Below, piece after piece: positions 55,811 to 63,721 of a stretch of 64,000 nucleotides of DNA. The notes beneath the pieces are model-generated. The model did not search any database. It saw only the letters and a list, made by a program, of their open reading frames with translations, and was not told the DNA's origin. The position numbers and the translations under genes are program-made. Position 1 is the first letter of the stretch, and each line of letters starts with the position of its first letter. The stretch covers positions 62,001 to 126,000 of the forward strand of contig JACPNK010000005.1 of assembly GCA_016185525.1 (NCBI GenBank), written 5' to 3'. The stretch is from Candidatus Yanofskyibacteriota bacterium (GTDB lineage Bacteria; Patescibacteria; Paceibacteria; 2-02-FULL-40-12; IGHO2-12-FULL-4).

Positions 55811-57754
55811 TTATATAGGATTTATAATCTTTTGAACCTTTTCCTCCACGGCAGAAGAGAAGCTGGCTTTAGGTTTGTCTTTGTATATTTCTTCTATAAT
55901 CCGCCTGCATATCGGGGCGGCAAGCAAACCTCCGGTTTGTCTGGCACCGATGCTTTTAGGCGTATCGTAGCCAAGCCTGACTCCGACCGTATAACCACGG
56001 CTACCGGGGGTGAAACCAAAAAACAAAACATCTCGTGACTCATTTGTTGTTCCTGTTTTTCCGGCAACTTTTTGTTCTATGCCTTTGAAAGTTAGTTTAG
56101 CCGTTCCAATTTCGGTAACCGCTCTCATCAAAACTGTCATGTCTTCAGCAACTTTGGGAGAAAGTACATTTTTTACTACCGACTCTTTTTGAAAAAGTAT
56201 CTTGCCTTCAGAGTCGGCAATTTCGTAAACGATAACCGGTTCGTAATAAGAGCCTTGATTGGGAAAGACAGAAAAAGCGGTCGTAAGCTCCAAAAGACCG
56301 ACTGACGAAGCGCCTATTGCTGTCGGCAAGTATGGATCAAGTTTGCTTTTTATGCCCATCTCGTGAGCTGTTTCTATTATCTTCTTAATGCCGATCCGGC
56401 TAGCCAAAAATATTGTCGCAACATTTCTGGAGAGAATAAATCCATCGCTAGTGTCGATGAGACCCATAAAGTCGGGGTGAGATTTCTCGTGGTAATTTCT
56501 AGGACTCCACCACTTTATAACCTGCCCATGAAAACTTATTTTTCCCGGCAAATGAATTGGACAGTCACAGATTTTATCGTTAAATTTCCAACCTTCTTTC
56601 AAGGCCGTAGCATAAGTAAAAATTTTAAAAGCTGAACCCGGTTGACGTATGGCCGACTCTTGGACAGCCCGATTGTATTTCGTCTCAGCAAAATCGTGCC
56701 CACCGACAACTGCCACTATTTTTCCGGAAAAGTTCTCAATCACCACTACCGCGCCTTCAAGCTTTTCTTTGGTATTACCCCAATCATTATTTAACTTAGC
56801 AAGATGTTCACTCAAAGCACTGACAGCAATATGCTGAATATGGCTGTCTATTGTAGTTTTGACTTTCAGACCGCCTTTGTGCCAAATTTCCTCACTATCA
56901 TAGCCCTTTTTCAAGAGAACCCGGCGAACAAAATCTTTTGCGTAGTTAAAACTGGAGTCAACCTTTGACAAGTTCAGGCTTATTGGCTCCTTAGTCATTT
57001 TTTCGTACTCCGACTGACTGATAAATTTGTTCTCTTTCATTAAAAGCAAAACCAAATTTCTTCGCTCCAGAGCCGCCTCTTTTTTGTTTATCGGAGAAAA
57101 GCGTGCGGGGGATTTAACCAAGGCGGCCAGCATGGCTGTTTCCGGCGCCGTAAGTTCTTTGAGTTCTTTGCTAAAATAATATCGGCTGGCTTCAACTATG
57201 CCGAAGCGGCCATAGCCGAAATAAACATAGTTTATATAAGCTTCAAATATTTCTTGCTTGGTATAACGGCGTTCAAGCTGTATAGCCAGACGAGCTTCCT
57301 TTATTTTTCTCCAGTAAGTTTGATCTCGTCTCTTAAACTCCGGTATCTCGTCTTCGTAAAGAAAACGATCTAGTTGTTGAGTAATTGTGCTAGCACCAGA
57401 AACTACACGCCGGCTCATTTTGTTATGAAGCCAAGCCCGTAATATCGCTCTCGGATCAACACCCCAATGAGAAAAAAATCTCTTGTCTTCTGCCGCTAAA
57501 ATAGAGTTTTTGACAAGTTCCGGAATGTTGTCAAATTTAACCGGATCCCTGTTTTCATAGAAAAACCTGCCGGCAATTTTTTCATCTTTTGAATAGATGT
57601 ATGAAGACTGCTTGAGTTCAAGATGAGAAAGTTTCTTAATATCCGGCAAATCATCTGTTTTAAAATACAGATAATAAAAACCGTAAGAGCCGGTCAAAAT
57701 AACTGCCGTCAGCAAAGACAACAAAAAAAGGCCTATTTTTTGACGTAATCTCAA
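55811..57754 (-). CDS. Class A penicillin-binding protein (PBP1A-like)
   Basis: 647 residues. Starts at TTG 57754, supported by AAAGGAGG eight bases upstream. N-terminal membrane anchor (LFLLSLLTAVILTGSYGFYY), then the GT51 glycosyltransferase (LAAEDKRFFSHWGVD, GASTITQQL, RRYTKQEIFEAYINYVYFG). The transpeptidase follows with SxxK in QPGSAFKIFTYA, SRN in FILSRNVATI and KTG in VAGKTGTTNESRD. It polymerises and crosslinks peptidoglycan. All catalytic motifs are intact. Confidence 0.95.
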   Translation of the reverse strand: MRLRQKIGLFLLSLLTAVILTGSYGFYYLYFKTDDLPDIKKLSHLELKQSSYIYSKDEKIAGRFFYENRDPVKFDNIPELVKNSILAAEDKRFFSHWGVDPRAILRAWLHNKMSRRVVSGASTITQQLDRFLYEDEIPEFKRRDQTYWRKIKEARLAIQLERRYTKQEIFEAYINYVYFGYGRFGIVEASRYYFSKELKELTAPETAMLAALVKSPARFSPINKKEAALERRNLVLLLMKENKFISQSEYEKMTKEPISLNLSKVDSSFNYAKDFVRRVLLKKGYDSEEIWHKGGLKVKTTIDSHIQHIAVSALSEHLAKLNNDWGNTKEKLEGAVVVIENFSGKIVAVVGGHDFAETKYNRAVQESAIRQPGSAFKIFTYATALKEGWKFNDKICDCPIHLPGKISFHGQVIKWWSPRNYHEKSHPDFMGLIDTSDGFILSRNVATIFLASRIGIKKIIETAHEMGIKSKLDPYLPTAIGASSVGLLELTTAFSVFPNQGSYYEPVIVYEIADSEGKILFQKESVVKNVLSPKVAEDMTVLMRAVTEIGTAKLTFKGIEQKVAGKTGTTNESRDVLFFGFTPGSRGYTVGVRLGYDTPKSIGARQTGGLLAAPICRRIIEEIYKDKPKASFSSAVEEKVQKIINPI

Positions 57755-57853
57755 GTAGCTTGCCTCCTTTCTTCAGATTTTAAGGTTCTTTGTTTTGAAT
57801 AAAAATACCACTTTTGTGAAGTAGTTCAAGCGCTTAGCGTTTTTGGCGGTAAG

Positions 57854-57882
57854 TTTACTTTTTTAAAATCTTCTTCTATACT
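57854..57882 (+). promoter_or_regulatory. Promoter for the LhgO-like gene
   Basis: TTTACT, 17-nt spacer, TATACT; it lies in the gap divergent from the PBP gene. Confidence 0.7.
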
Positions 57883-57922
57883 TTGGGCAAATAGGTCTTA
57901 TGTTCTTTGAAAAGGGGGCGAT

Positions 57923-59041
57923 ATGAAAGTAGATACAGCCATCATTGGCGGAGGAGTTGTGGGATGCGCAATAGCCAGACGCTTAGCCACAACTCAACCA
58001 GGAACAAAAATTGTCGTATTGGAAAAGTTGGAAAGCGTCGGTCTGGAAACCAGCAGTCTGAATAGCGGTGTTTTGCACTCCGGCATCCATCAGAATCCAA
58101 ACTTTCTGAAGTCAAAATTGGCCAAAAAAGGCAGTAAAATAGCGGCCTGCTACATGAAAATACGCTCCATACCGATAATGCGTTGCGGAATGCTGATAGT
58201 GGTTTCTTCAGAATCTCTTAGGCACGGCCTTTACAAAGAGTGGCTGGATCTGTGGCGCTTGATAAAAAGGGGACAGGAACAAAAAATAGACTTAAAATTT
58301 TTGACTCCTTTCGGCATAAGAAAAATTGAACCAAATATAAAAGCGCTTGGCGGAATTTTTATACCCAATGTTTGGGTTGTTGATCCAGCAGGCTTCACAA
58401 ATTCTCTTTATCAGGAAGCTAAAGCAAAAAAAGTTGAGTTCTTTTTTAAAAATCCCGTCCTGTCGGTTTCCAAAAACAACGACTCTTATTGCCTCGCGAC
58501 TCCAAGCAAAGAATTTTTTGCAAAAAAAGTAGTCAATGCTGCAGGTCTTTATGCCGACGAAGTTGCCAAAATGGCCGGTTTTGCGGGATACAAAATCTAC
58601 CCTTGGCGAGGCGAATATTATGAGGTGATCGGTGAAAAGAAAAAACTAGTCAGCCGTCTGGTTTATCCGGCACTGCCCGCCAACTACCCGGGAAAGGGGA
58701 TACATTTTAGTCCCAGAGTTGATGAGAGATTATTCATTGGTCCAAATGCCCGGCCGGTTCCCAGAAAAAATTTCTACACAGAATGTAAAACTCCTGTTGA
58801 AGAATTTTTAAAAACAACACAAAAATTTTGTCCTCAAATTAAAGAAGAAGATTTGGTTTGGGCTTATTCCGGTATCCGGCCCAAATTGACCAATGCCGCC
58901 GAAGAGTCAGATTTTATAATAAGGTTGGATAACCGTAATCCCCATTGGTTAAATTTGATCGGCATTGAATCTCCCGGACTTTCTTCTGCTATGGCTACTG
59001 CTGAATATGTAGAAAAGCTTTTAAACTCACCGCCAGGGTGA
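57923..59041 (+). CDS. lhgO: L-2-hydroxyglutarate oxidase-like FAD enzyme
   Basis: 372 residues. DAO-family flavoprotein: VDTAIIGGGVVGCAIARRL is the FAD dinucleotide-binding fold, VVLEKLESVGLETSSLNSGV with LHSGIH matches the LhgO signature, and WAYSGIRPKL and LIGIESPGLSSAMA give the C-terminal FAD contacts. Oxidises L-2-hydroxyglutarate to 2-oxoglutarate, usually passing electrons to the membrane quinone pool. Somewhat shorter than E. coli LhgO, and with no respiratory genes in view the electron acceptor is unclear; another 2-hydroxyacid is possible. GGGGGCG precedes the ATG. Confidence 0.85.
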   Translation: MKVDTAIIGGGVVGCAIARRLATTQPGTKIVVLEKLESVGLETSSLNSGVLHSGIHQNPNFLKSKLAKKGSKIAACYMKIRSIPIMRCGMLIVVSSESLRHGLYKEWLDLWRLIKRGQEQKIDLKFLTPFGIRKIEPNIKALGGIFIPNVWVVDPAGFTNSLYQEAKAKKVEFFFKNPVLSVSKNNDSYCLATPSKEFFAKKVVNAAGLYADEVAKMAGFAGYKIYPWRGEYYEVIGEKKKLVSRLVYPALPANYPGKGIHFSPRVDERLFIGPNARPVPRKNFYTECKTPVEEFLKTTQKFCPQIKEEDLVWAYSGIRPKLTNAAEESDFIIRLDNRNPHWLNLIGIESPGLSSAMATAEYVEKLLNSPPG

Positions 59042-59052
59042 GTTTTTGTTAC

Positions 59053-59138
59053 TGGCGGAGAGGGTGGGAGTCGAACCCACAAGTCCTTACGGACGCCGGT
59101 TTTCAAGACCGGTGGAATAACCATTATCCGACCTCTCC
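59053..59138 (-). tRNA. tRNA-Ser(TGA)
   Basis: Acceptor GGAGAGG pairs with CCTCTCC. Stem CCGGT/ACCGG with CTTGAAA gives TGA. Long variable arm GTCCGTAAGGAC, discriminator G, encoded CCA. Confidence 0.95.
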
Positions 59139-59262
59139 AGGGTATTAAGGAATCTCACTTTGTGCATATTCTAACAGGTACACATTCTGACAGGCAAGGC
59201 CTGTAAAAGTGCGCATATTTTCTTCTCTCCTTCGCGACCTACTTCCCGCTGTCGCGTTCTTC

Positions 59263-59347
59263 TGGCGGAGGATGCAGGAGTCGAACCTGCAAGGGATTGC
59301 ACCCGGCGGTTTTCGAAACCGCTGCCATGCCATTAGGCGAACCCACC
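59263..59347 (-). tRNA. tRNA-Ser(CGA), copy 2, acceptor mismatch
   Basis: Anticodon arm and D arm identical to the copy at 7680. The acceptor GGTGGGT / ATCCTCC has a T-T mismatch at the third pair and a G-T at the sixth. Encoded CCA is retained. May be a decaying duplicate or still functional. Confidence 0.85.
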
Positions 59348-59368
59348 AAGTTTTTCGGTAAGACCCAA

Positions 59369-59623
59369 TCAATAAATGTTATGTTTGCCGACAGCATAAA
59401 ATCTTATGATATTCTTGTCGGCAAAATCAAATATTATCCGGTACTGATAATTTATAGAAAAAGCCCAAAACTCACCAAGTTCACCGTGAAGTTTGTGGGT
59501 TTTGAGGTGTAAATCAAACGGGTTTATTCTAAAAATTTTCTCTTTTTTTATTGCCAGCGACTTGACCTCTTTGGGCAGTTTCTTAAATTGCTGTTTAAAC
59601 TTGGAGTAGTAAAATATCTTCAT
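59369..59623 (-). CDS. RelE/ParE-superfamily toxin (YafQ/mRNase type)
   Basis: 84 residues. KIFYYSKFKQQFKKLPKEVK gives strand and basic helix; KTHKLHGELGEFWAFSINYQ with YRIIFDF matches the central sheet of RelE/YafQ-like toxins, and RFYAVGKHNIY ends with the His-Tyr tail seen in ribosome-dependent mRNases. It lies five bases behind a ribbon-helix-helix antitoxin. Neighbour of tRNA-Ser genes, as many small mobile TA pairs are. Confidence 0.88.
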   Translation of the reverse strand: MKIFYYSKFKQQFKKLPKEVKSLAIKKEKIFRINPFDLHLKTHKLHGELGEFWAFSINYQYRIIFDFADKNIIRFYAVGKHNIY

Positions 59624-59628
59624 TTTAT

Positions 59629-59838
59629 CTATTCCAAATCTTCCAGAGACTTAAGGATTTTCCAATTCTTGCCTTTACCAAAGTCCCTCTTGGCTTTTTC
59701 AAGTTCTTTGGCCAGTTCGTGGACACGCAAAAGATGGCGAAAGAACTCGCTGACACTGGCAAAGTTGCCGGTCTTTACTTCGTCCCTAACTTTTCTGGTT
59801 AATTCTTGGGGCAAGGATATGTTAATAATGTTTCTCAT
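59629..59838 (-). CDS. Ribbon-helix-helix antitoxin
   Basis: 69 residues. NIINISLPQELTRKVRDEVK is the RHH strand and first helix, and FASVSEFFRHLLRV the second. The C-terminal charged helix (AKELEKAKRDFGKGK) should wrap the toxin. It represses its own operon and neutralises the RelE-type toxin. The region 59839-60039 upstream holds GC-rich hairpins and no gene. Confidence 0.88.
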   Translation of the reverse strand: MRNIINISLPQELTRKVRDEVKTGNFASVSEFFRHLLRVHELAKELEKAKRDFGKGKNWKILKSLEDLE

Positions 59839-59935
59839 GGCTGTAATAATTTATATTACAATCCTAACAAAAATTAAGAAAGAGGTCAAATCGCGAAGTT
59901 TCTATTGGCGGTGTATTCTGAAGATAGCTCGAACG

Positions 59936-59996
59936 CATTTCGCCGCCGAAGGCGGCGTGGTTGGCGGGCAGAAATCCGCGCGGCGAAGCCGCGAAC
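59936..59996. repeat. GC-rich hairpin cluster
   Basis: CGCCGCCGAAGGCGGCG and CGCGCGGCGAAGCCGCG, two perfect stem-loops in an otherwise A/T-rich 200-bp gap between the antitoxin gene and the QKGF protein. Confidence 0.6.
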
Positions 59997-60039
59997 ATTA
60001 ACAATTTCAAGTTTTTCTTTGGCGGCAAATTCAGAATTC

Positions 60040-60738
60040 TTATTTCGTAAATCCGAAAGTCCCCGTAATCTGGTCAATAAAGAAAGTTTTGTTGGCTAAG
60101 ACAGAAACACTTTCTTGAGGTATACCATTATTGCCTGTGTAAAATTGGAATAATTTACCATCTTTGATGAACTCAATGTCCCGCTCTTTATTTCCGACGC
60201 CCTCTCCCTCGGACATTTCAAAAGTATTTACGATAGCTTTAACACCGCCGATAGTTTTATATGAGGTCACACAATTCGAATTTGATGAACATGCCCTTTC
60301 TTCAATGGTTTTGGATGGACTTGGATCAACTATTTGAAAACCAACAAACATGTTCTGTCGGTCATAAAAATTTTTCTGTTTCTGTTGTAATTTACTATCT
60401 TGAAAATAGAATGAAAAAGTATTTAATTTATTGTTGTAAAGTGGTGGTTCCTGTTTTTGTTCTTGAAAACCTTCAACTATCCAATCTTGTGGATACTGAA
60501 CTTCAAAACCATATTTTTCACTTCTATATATTTGCCAACCAGGAATTTTATTTGATGATTGTGTGTTGTTTGAGGTTGTCGGTTTTTCGGCAGTCTGGTT
60601 ATTCGTTGGGGCTGGGGTATTGATCTGTTGAGCAATTTCCGGCGATTTTTTCACAAATGCAAAATACCCCACTACACCAGCAAGCACTACAACTAAAACT
60701 ATGAGAACAATATTCACAAATCCTTTTTGTTGGTTCAT
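60040..60738 (-). CDS. QKGF membrane-anchored protein 4
   Basis: 232 residues. MNQQKGFVNIVLIVLVVVLA anchor with the same QKGF site as the three proteins at 16-19 kb. A Thr/Asn/Pro/Gln-rich linker of about 40 residues follows, then GWQIYRSEKYGFEVQYPQDW, the same PsbP-like start, ending GTFGFTK. It is upstream of, but about 200 bp from, a RelE-type TA pair on the same strand, so the family-TA association recurs here in looser form. Function unknown. Confidence 0.75.
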   Translation of the reverse strand: MNQQKGFVNIVLIVLVVVLAGVVGYFAFVKKSPEIAQQINTPAPTNNQTAEKPTTSNNTQSSNKIPGWQIYRSEKYGFEVQYPQDWIVEGFQEQKQEPPLYNNKLNTFSFYFQDSKLQQKQKNFYDRQNMFVGFQIVDPSPSKTIEERACSSNSNCVTSYKTIGGVKAIVNTFEMSEGEGVGNKERDIEFIKDGKLFQFYTGNNGIPQESVSVLANKTFFIDQITGTFGFTK

Positions 60739-60892
60739 GTGTTTAAAATTAATTTCTTAATTATGCAAAAATTTCTTTTGCCCTTCACTCTCAAATCCTT
60801 TTCCTTTTCGCCAAAAAAGCCTTTTCAAATCCTATGCGAGCGGCGCATCTCGCGCCGCGAGCTGACCTCTTCAAATTTGCATTTTCCCAACT

Positions 60893-61080
60893 GGCGGAGG
60901 GAGTGGGAGTCCTCTTCCTCCGAAAATTTCTATATGCCTAAAGGCATATAGAAATTTTCTCCTCCAGAGCCGGGGTTTTCTAAAAAGTGAAATTATTCAC
61001 TTTTTCTCAATACCCTTCGACTCCCACTCTTGCATCGACAAGTAGCATAAATAGTTAGCAAAAGCTAACTATTTATGTAC
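60893..61080 (-). repeat. Structured trailer element behind tRNA-Ser(GCT)
   Basis: From the tRNA outward: a perfect 14-bp hairpin (61046-61077, GCTAACTATTTATG arm), GAGTGGGAGTCGAA (inverted copy of the tRNA T-arm), GAAGGGTATTGAG, a 10-bp AAAAAGTGAA/TTCACTTTTT hairpin, GAAAACCCCGGCTC, a perfect 17-bp hairpin (60922-60959), then ACTCCCACTCCCTCCGCC, a direct copy of the tRNA 3' end. No gene in 60740-61083. Confidence 0.78.
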
Positions 61081-61083
61081 ATG

Positions 61084-61169
61084 CGGAGGGAGTGGGAGTC
61101 GAACCCACCTGACCCCTTTCGGGGTCGGAGATTAGCAATCTCCTGCACCAGCCGATATGCGCCCCCTCC
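61084..61169 (-). tRNA. tRNA-Ser(GCT)
   Basis: Acceptor GGAGGGG pairs with TCCCTCC. Stem GGAGA/TCTCC with TTGCTAA gives GCT. Variable arm ACCCCGAAAGGGGT. Discriminator G, no encoded CCA. Confidence 0.94.
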
Positions 61170-61194
61170 AAATTCACCAAATTTTACCATATTT

Positions 61195-61947
61195 TTACCC
61201 TTTGGCAACGACCAAACCGATGACTTTTTTTGCTCCGGCTTCTTTTAATATCCGAGCGCATTCGTCTAGGGTTGCTCCAGTGGTGGCAATGTCATCCACC
61301 AAAACGACTGTTTTGTTTTTTATTTTTTCCGGCCTGGGGCAGACAAATATGCCTTCCGTATTTTTTATCCTTTCTTCTTTGTTTTCTATCTCCGCTTGAG
61401 GCTTTTTATTTTTTGTCCTCTCCAAAACACCAACAGCAATTTCTAATTTAAATTCCCCGGCCAGCTCTTCGGCTAAAAGTTCTGACTGATTGTAAGAGCG
61501 CCAGTTAAGCCTTAAGCGGTGCAGGGGCAGGGGAATAAGGACAACCTCGCTTCGGTAACTGTCAAAAAAGCGGTCTTTGTTTTTTTCTTTTAAAAACTTT
61601 ATCAGAAGTTTGCCAAGGGGTTTTTTTGCCGAAACTATAAACTTATATTTTAAAGCCCAAAGCATTTTTTTGACTAAAGGTTCTTCGTAACTGGCGGCTA
61701 TCCAGATAAAGTCCAAGTAATGATTCTTTTTGCAAAATGGGCAGGTTTCGCCCTGGCTGGCCGGGGATGAACAGAAGGCGCACTCAAAACCTTTTCTTAA
61801 GTTTATTTTTTCAAAACAAAGCCGGCAGAGGTGTTTGTCGGGGTCAGAAGCATTTTGTATTTGGCGGCAACCAAGGCAGTGAATAGGGAAAAGAAGGTCA
61901 AACAAAAAGTCCTTTAGGCTTTCTATGGATAACTTGCACAACTTCAT
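61195..61947 (-). CDS. comF: ComF-family phosphoribosyltransferase-like competence protein
   Basis: 250 residues. An N-terminal zinc-ribbon region with four Cys pairs (CLGCRQ, CRLC, CAFC, CPFC) is followed by a PRTase domain ending VVLVDDIATTGATLDECARI, the PRPP-binding loop. ComF is needed for uptake or handling of transforming DNA, probably with the single-stranded DNA machinery. Divergent from the pilus operon across 30 bp, so competence and pilus genes share a control region. Confidence 0.93.
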   Translation of the reverse strand: MKLCKLSIESLKDFLFDLLFPIHCLGCRQIQNASDPDKHLCRLCFEKINLRKGFECAFCSSPASQGETCPFCKKNHYLDFIWIAASYEEPLVKKMLWALKYKFIVSAKKPLGKLLIKFLKEKNKDRFFDSYRSEVVLIPLPLHRLRLNWRSYNQSELLAEELAGEFKLEIAVGVLERTKNKKPQAEIENKEERIKNTEGIFVCPRPEKIKNKTVVLVDDIATTGATLDECARILKEAGAKKVIGLVVAKG

Positions 61948-61959
61948 TTTATTTTTATG

Positions 61960-61965
61960 GTATAA
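61960..61965 (+). promoter_or_regulatory. Extended -10 for pilMNO
   Basis: TATGGTATAAT, with no clear -35. ATG 61978 lies 12 bases after the box, implying a very short leader. Confidence 0.55.
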
Positions 61966-61977
61966 TCAAGATTAACT

Positions 61978-63072
61978 ATGAACTTCGGTTTCTTCAAGAA
62001 TTTTTTATCTAAAGGCACGCTTGGAATAGATATAGGCACTGCCTCAATCAAAGTTGCCGAGCTTTCAAGAGAAAGCGGGCACTTTAAGTTACTGAATTAT
62101 GGAATCTTCCAGCTTGAGAATCAAGAAGAAGCTATTGAGACCAAGCAGAAGATTACCAAATTGCCCGATCAGGATATTGTTTGGGGCATAAAAGAGCTTA
62201 TCTCTCGTTCGGGAGTGAAGAGCAAAAACGTAGTTGCCTCTATTCCCTCGTTTTCAACTTTCTCAACGACTATCTCCTTGCCCTACTTGTCAGAGAAAGA
62301 TTTGGCAAAAGCCATTCCTTTTGAGGCTAAAAAATATGTGCCAATTCCGATTGATGAAGTTATTTTAGACTGGTCAATCATCAATTTGGCTTCTGACCAT
62401 GCTGGCGGCGGACAGGCGTTGGCGGGAGGGCGGGTTACTCCCACAGTAGAAGTTTTTCTGGCGGCGGTGCCGAAGCATGAGACAGAAAGATATAAAAAAA
62501 TTATGACTGCCGCGGGTTTGAATTTGGCGGCCCTTGAACTTGAAAATATTGCTTTAATCAGATCTCTGATTGGCAACGACCTAAGTCCGGTTGCGATAGT
62601 TAACATTGGAGGCAGAAGCACGTCTATATTGGTGGTGGACCGGGGTTTTGAGAGGATAAGCCACAATTATGAGATCGGAGGATTTGAGATAACCAAGTCC
62701 ATTGCCCGATCTATGGGCGTCAGTCTTTCCAGAGCGGAAGAATTTAAAAGAACAGTCGGTTTAAAATCAGACAGCACCAAAGTTGTGGGAGAAGCAATGA
62801 TTTCTTTGTTGGACATGATTGTCTTTGAATCAAAAAAAACCATAACCACCTATGAAAATAACAAGGGCGCCAAAATACAAAAAGTTTTTTTGTCCGGCGG
62901 AGTGGCCAACATGCCGAGCTTTCTTGAATATTTTAAGTCCAAGATTAATTTAGAAACCGCTATTAGCAATCCTTTTGTACGCGTTGTCTACCCAAAAGAG
63001 CTTGCCAAGATGATTCCTGAACTAAGCCCGACTTTTTCAATAGCTGTGGGTTTGGCTATGAGAGAAGTGTGA
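61978..63072 (+). CDS. pilM: Type IV pilus assembly protein PilM
   Basis: 364 residues, actin-like ATPase. GTLGIDIGTASIKVAEL is the phosphate-1 motif, VVASIPSFSTFSTTI and AIPFEAKKYVPIPIDEVILD are typical of PilM, followed by VAIVNIGGRSTSILVV and VFLSGGVANMPSF. It forms the cytoplasmic ring that binds the PilN N-terminus and couples to the motor ATPases. First gene of the pilM-N-O run. A second -10-like TATAAT overlaps its stop (63073). Confidence 0.95.
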   Translation: MNFGFFKNFLSKGTLGIDIGTASIKVAELSRESGHFKLLNYGIFQLENQEEAIETKQKITKLPDQDIVWGIKELISRSGVKSKNVVASIPSFSTFSTTISLPYLSEKDLAKAIPFEAKKYVPIPIDEVILDWSIINLASDHAGGGQALAGGRVTPTVEVFLAAVPKHETERYKKIMTAAGLNLAALELENIALIRSLIGNDLSPVAIVNIGGRSTSILVVDRGFERISHNYEIGGFEITKSIARSMGVSLSRAEEFKRTVGLKSDSTKVVGEAMISLLDMIVFESKKTITTYENNKGAKIQKVFLSGGVANMPSFLEYFKSKINLETAISNPFVRVVYPKELAKMIPELSPTFSIAVGLAMREV

Positions 63073-63153
63073 TATAATAAGTTTAGTTAAAAGTTTATCA
63101 AGTTACTTTATAACTTTACAAACTTTATAACTTAGAACTAGCGCGAAGCGCTT

Positions 63154-63714
63154 ATGCCAGAACAAGGGTTAATACAACTTCTTCCAGAAACAAGAAGAAA
63201 ACTGGAAATCAAACTTCCCGGAGAAAACCGGCCGGTTTATTTAGCGACGGGTTTTTTGGTTTTAGTCTTTTTGGTTTTTGGAGGTTTAAAAATATATTCT
63301 TCTTCCTTAAAAAATAATTTGAAATCCCTAGACCAAGAGGCTGTTGCTTTGGAAACAAGCAGAGACAGGGCTTTTGAGTCTGAACTTTTGGTTTTAAACA
63401 AGAGATTTGCTTTGTCTTCGGGTTTGATTAACGAACATATTATCTGGTCGGGAGCTTTAAGCAAGCTTCAGAATCTTATGCCCAAGCAGTCGCAGATGGA
63501 CACATTTTTCGCCGACTCTCAAGCCGGCAAGATAGAGCTTAAGGGCAGGGCTGTCAGTTATACTGTCATTGCTCAGCAGATTGCCAGTTTTTTGACGGAT
63601 GAAGCCGTTGCAGACATTGAATTAAACAAGATTAACAGTTTATCGTCCGGCGTGCTGGAGTATGATATGAAAATCGTTTTTGACAAAAACAAGTTTTTAG
63701 TTTTTAAGAAGTGA
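63154..63714 (+). CDS. pilN: PilN-like pilus assembly protein
   Basis: 186 residues. Cytoplasmic N-terminus (GLIQLLPETRRKLEIKLPGE), whose INLLP-like segment is what PilM grips, then one membrane helix (YLATGFLVLVFLVFGGLKIY). A coiled coil (NNLKSLDQEAVALETSRDRA) and a periplasmic ferredoxin-like domain (MDTFFADSQAGKIELKG) follow. Forms the alignment subcomplex with PilO. Preceded by an 80-bp A/T-rich gap with AGCGCGAAGCGCT hairpin. Confidence 0.85.
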   Translation: MPEQGLIQLLPETRRKLEIKLPGENRPVYLATGFLVLVFLVFGGLKIYSSSLKNNLKSLDQEAVALETSRDRAFESELLVLNKRFALSSGLINEHIIWSGALSKLQNLMPKQSQMDTFFADSQAGKIELKGRAVSYTVIAQQIASFLTDEAVADIELNKINSLSSGVLEYDMKIVFDKNKFLVFKK

Positions 63715-63721
63715 CTTTGGG

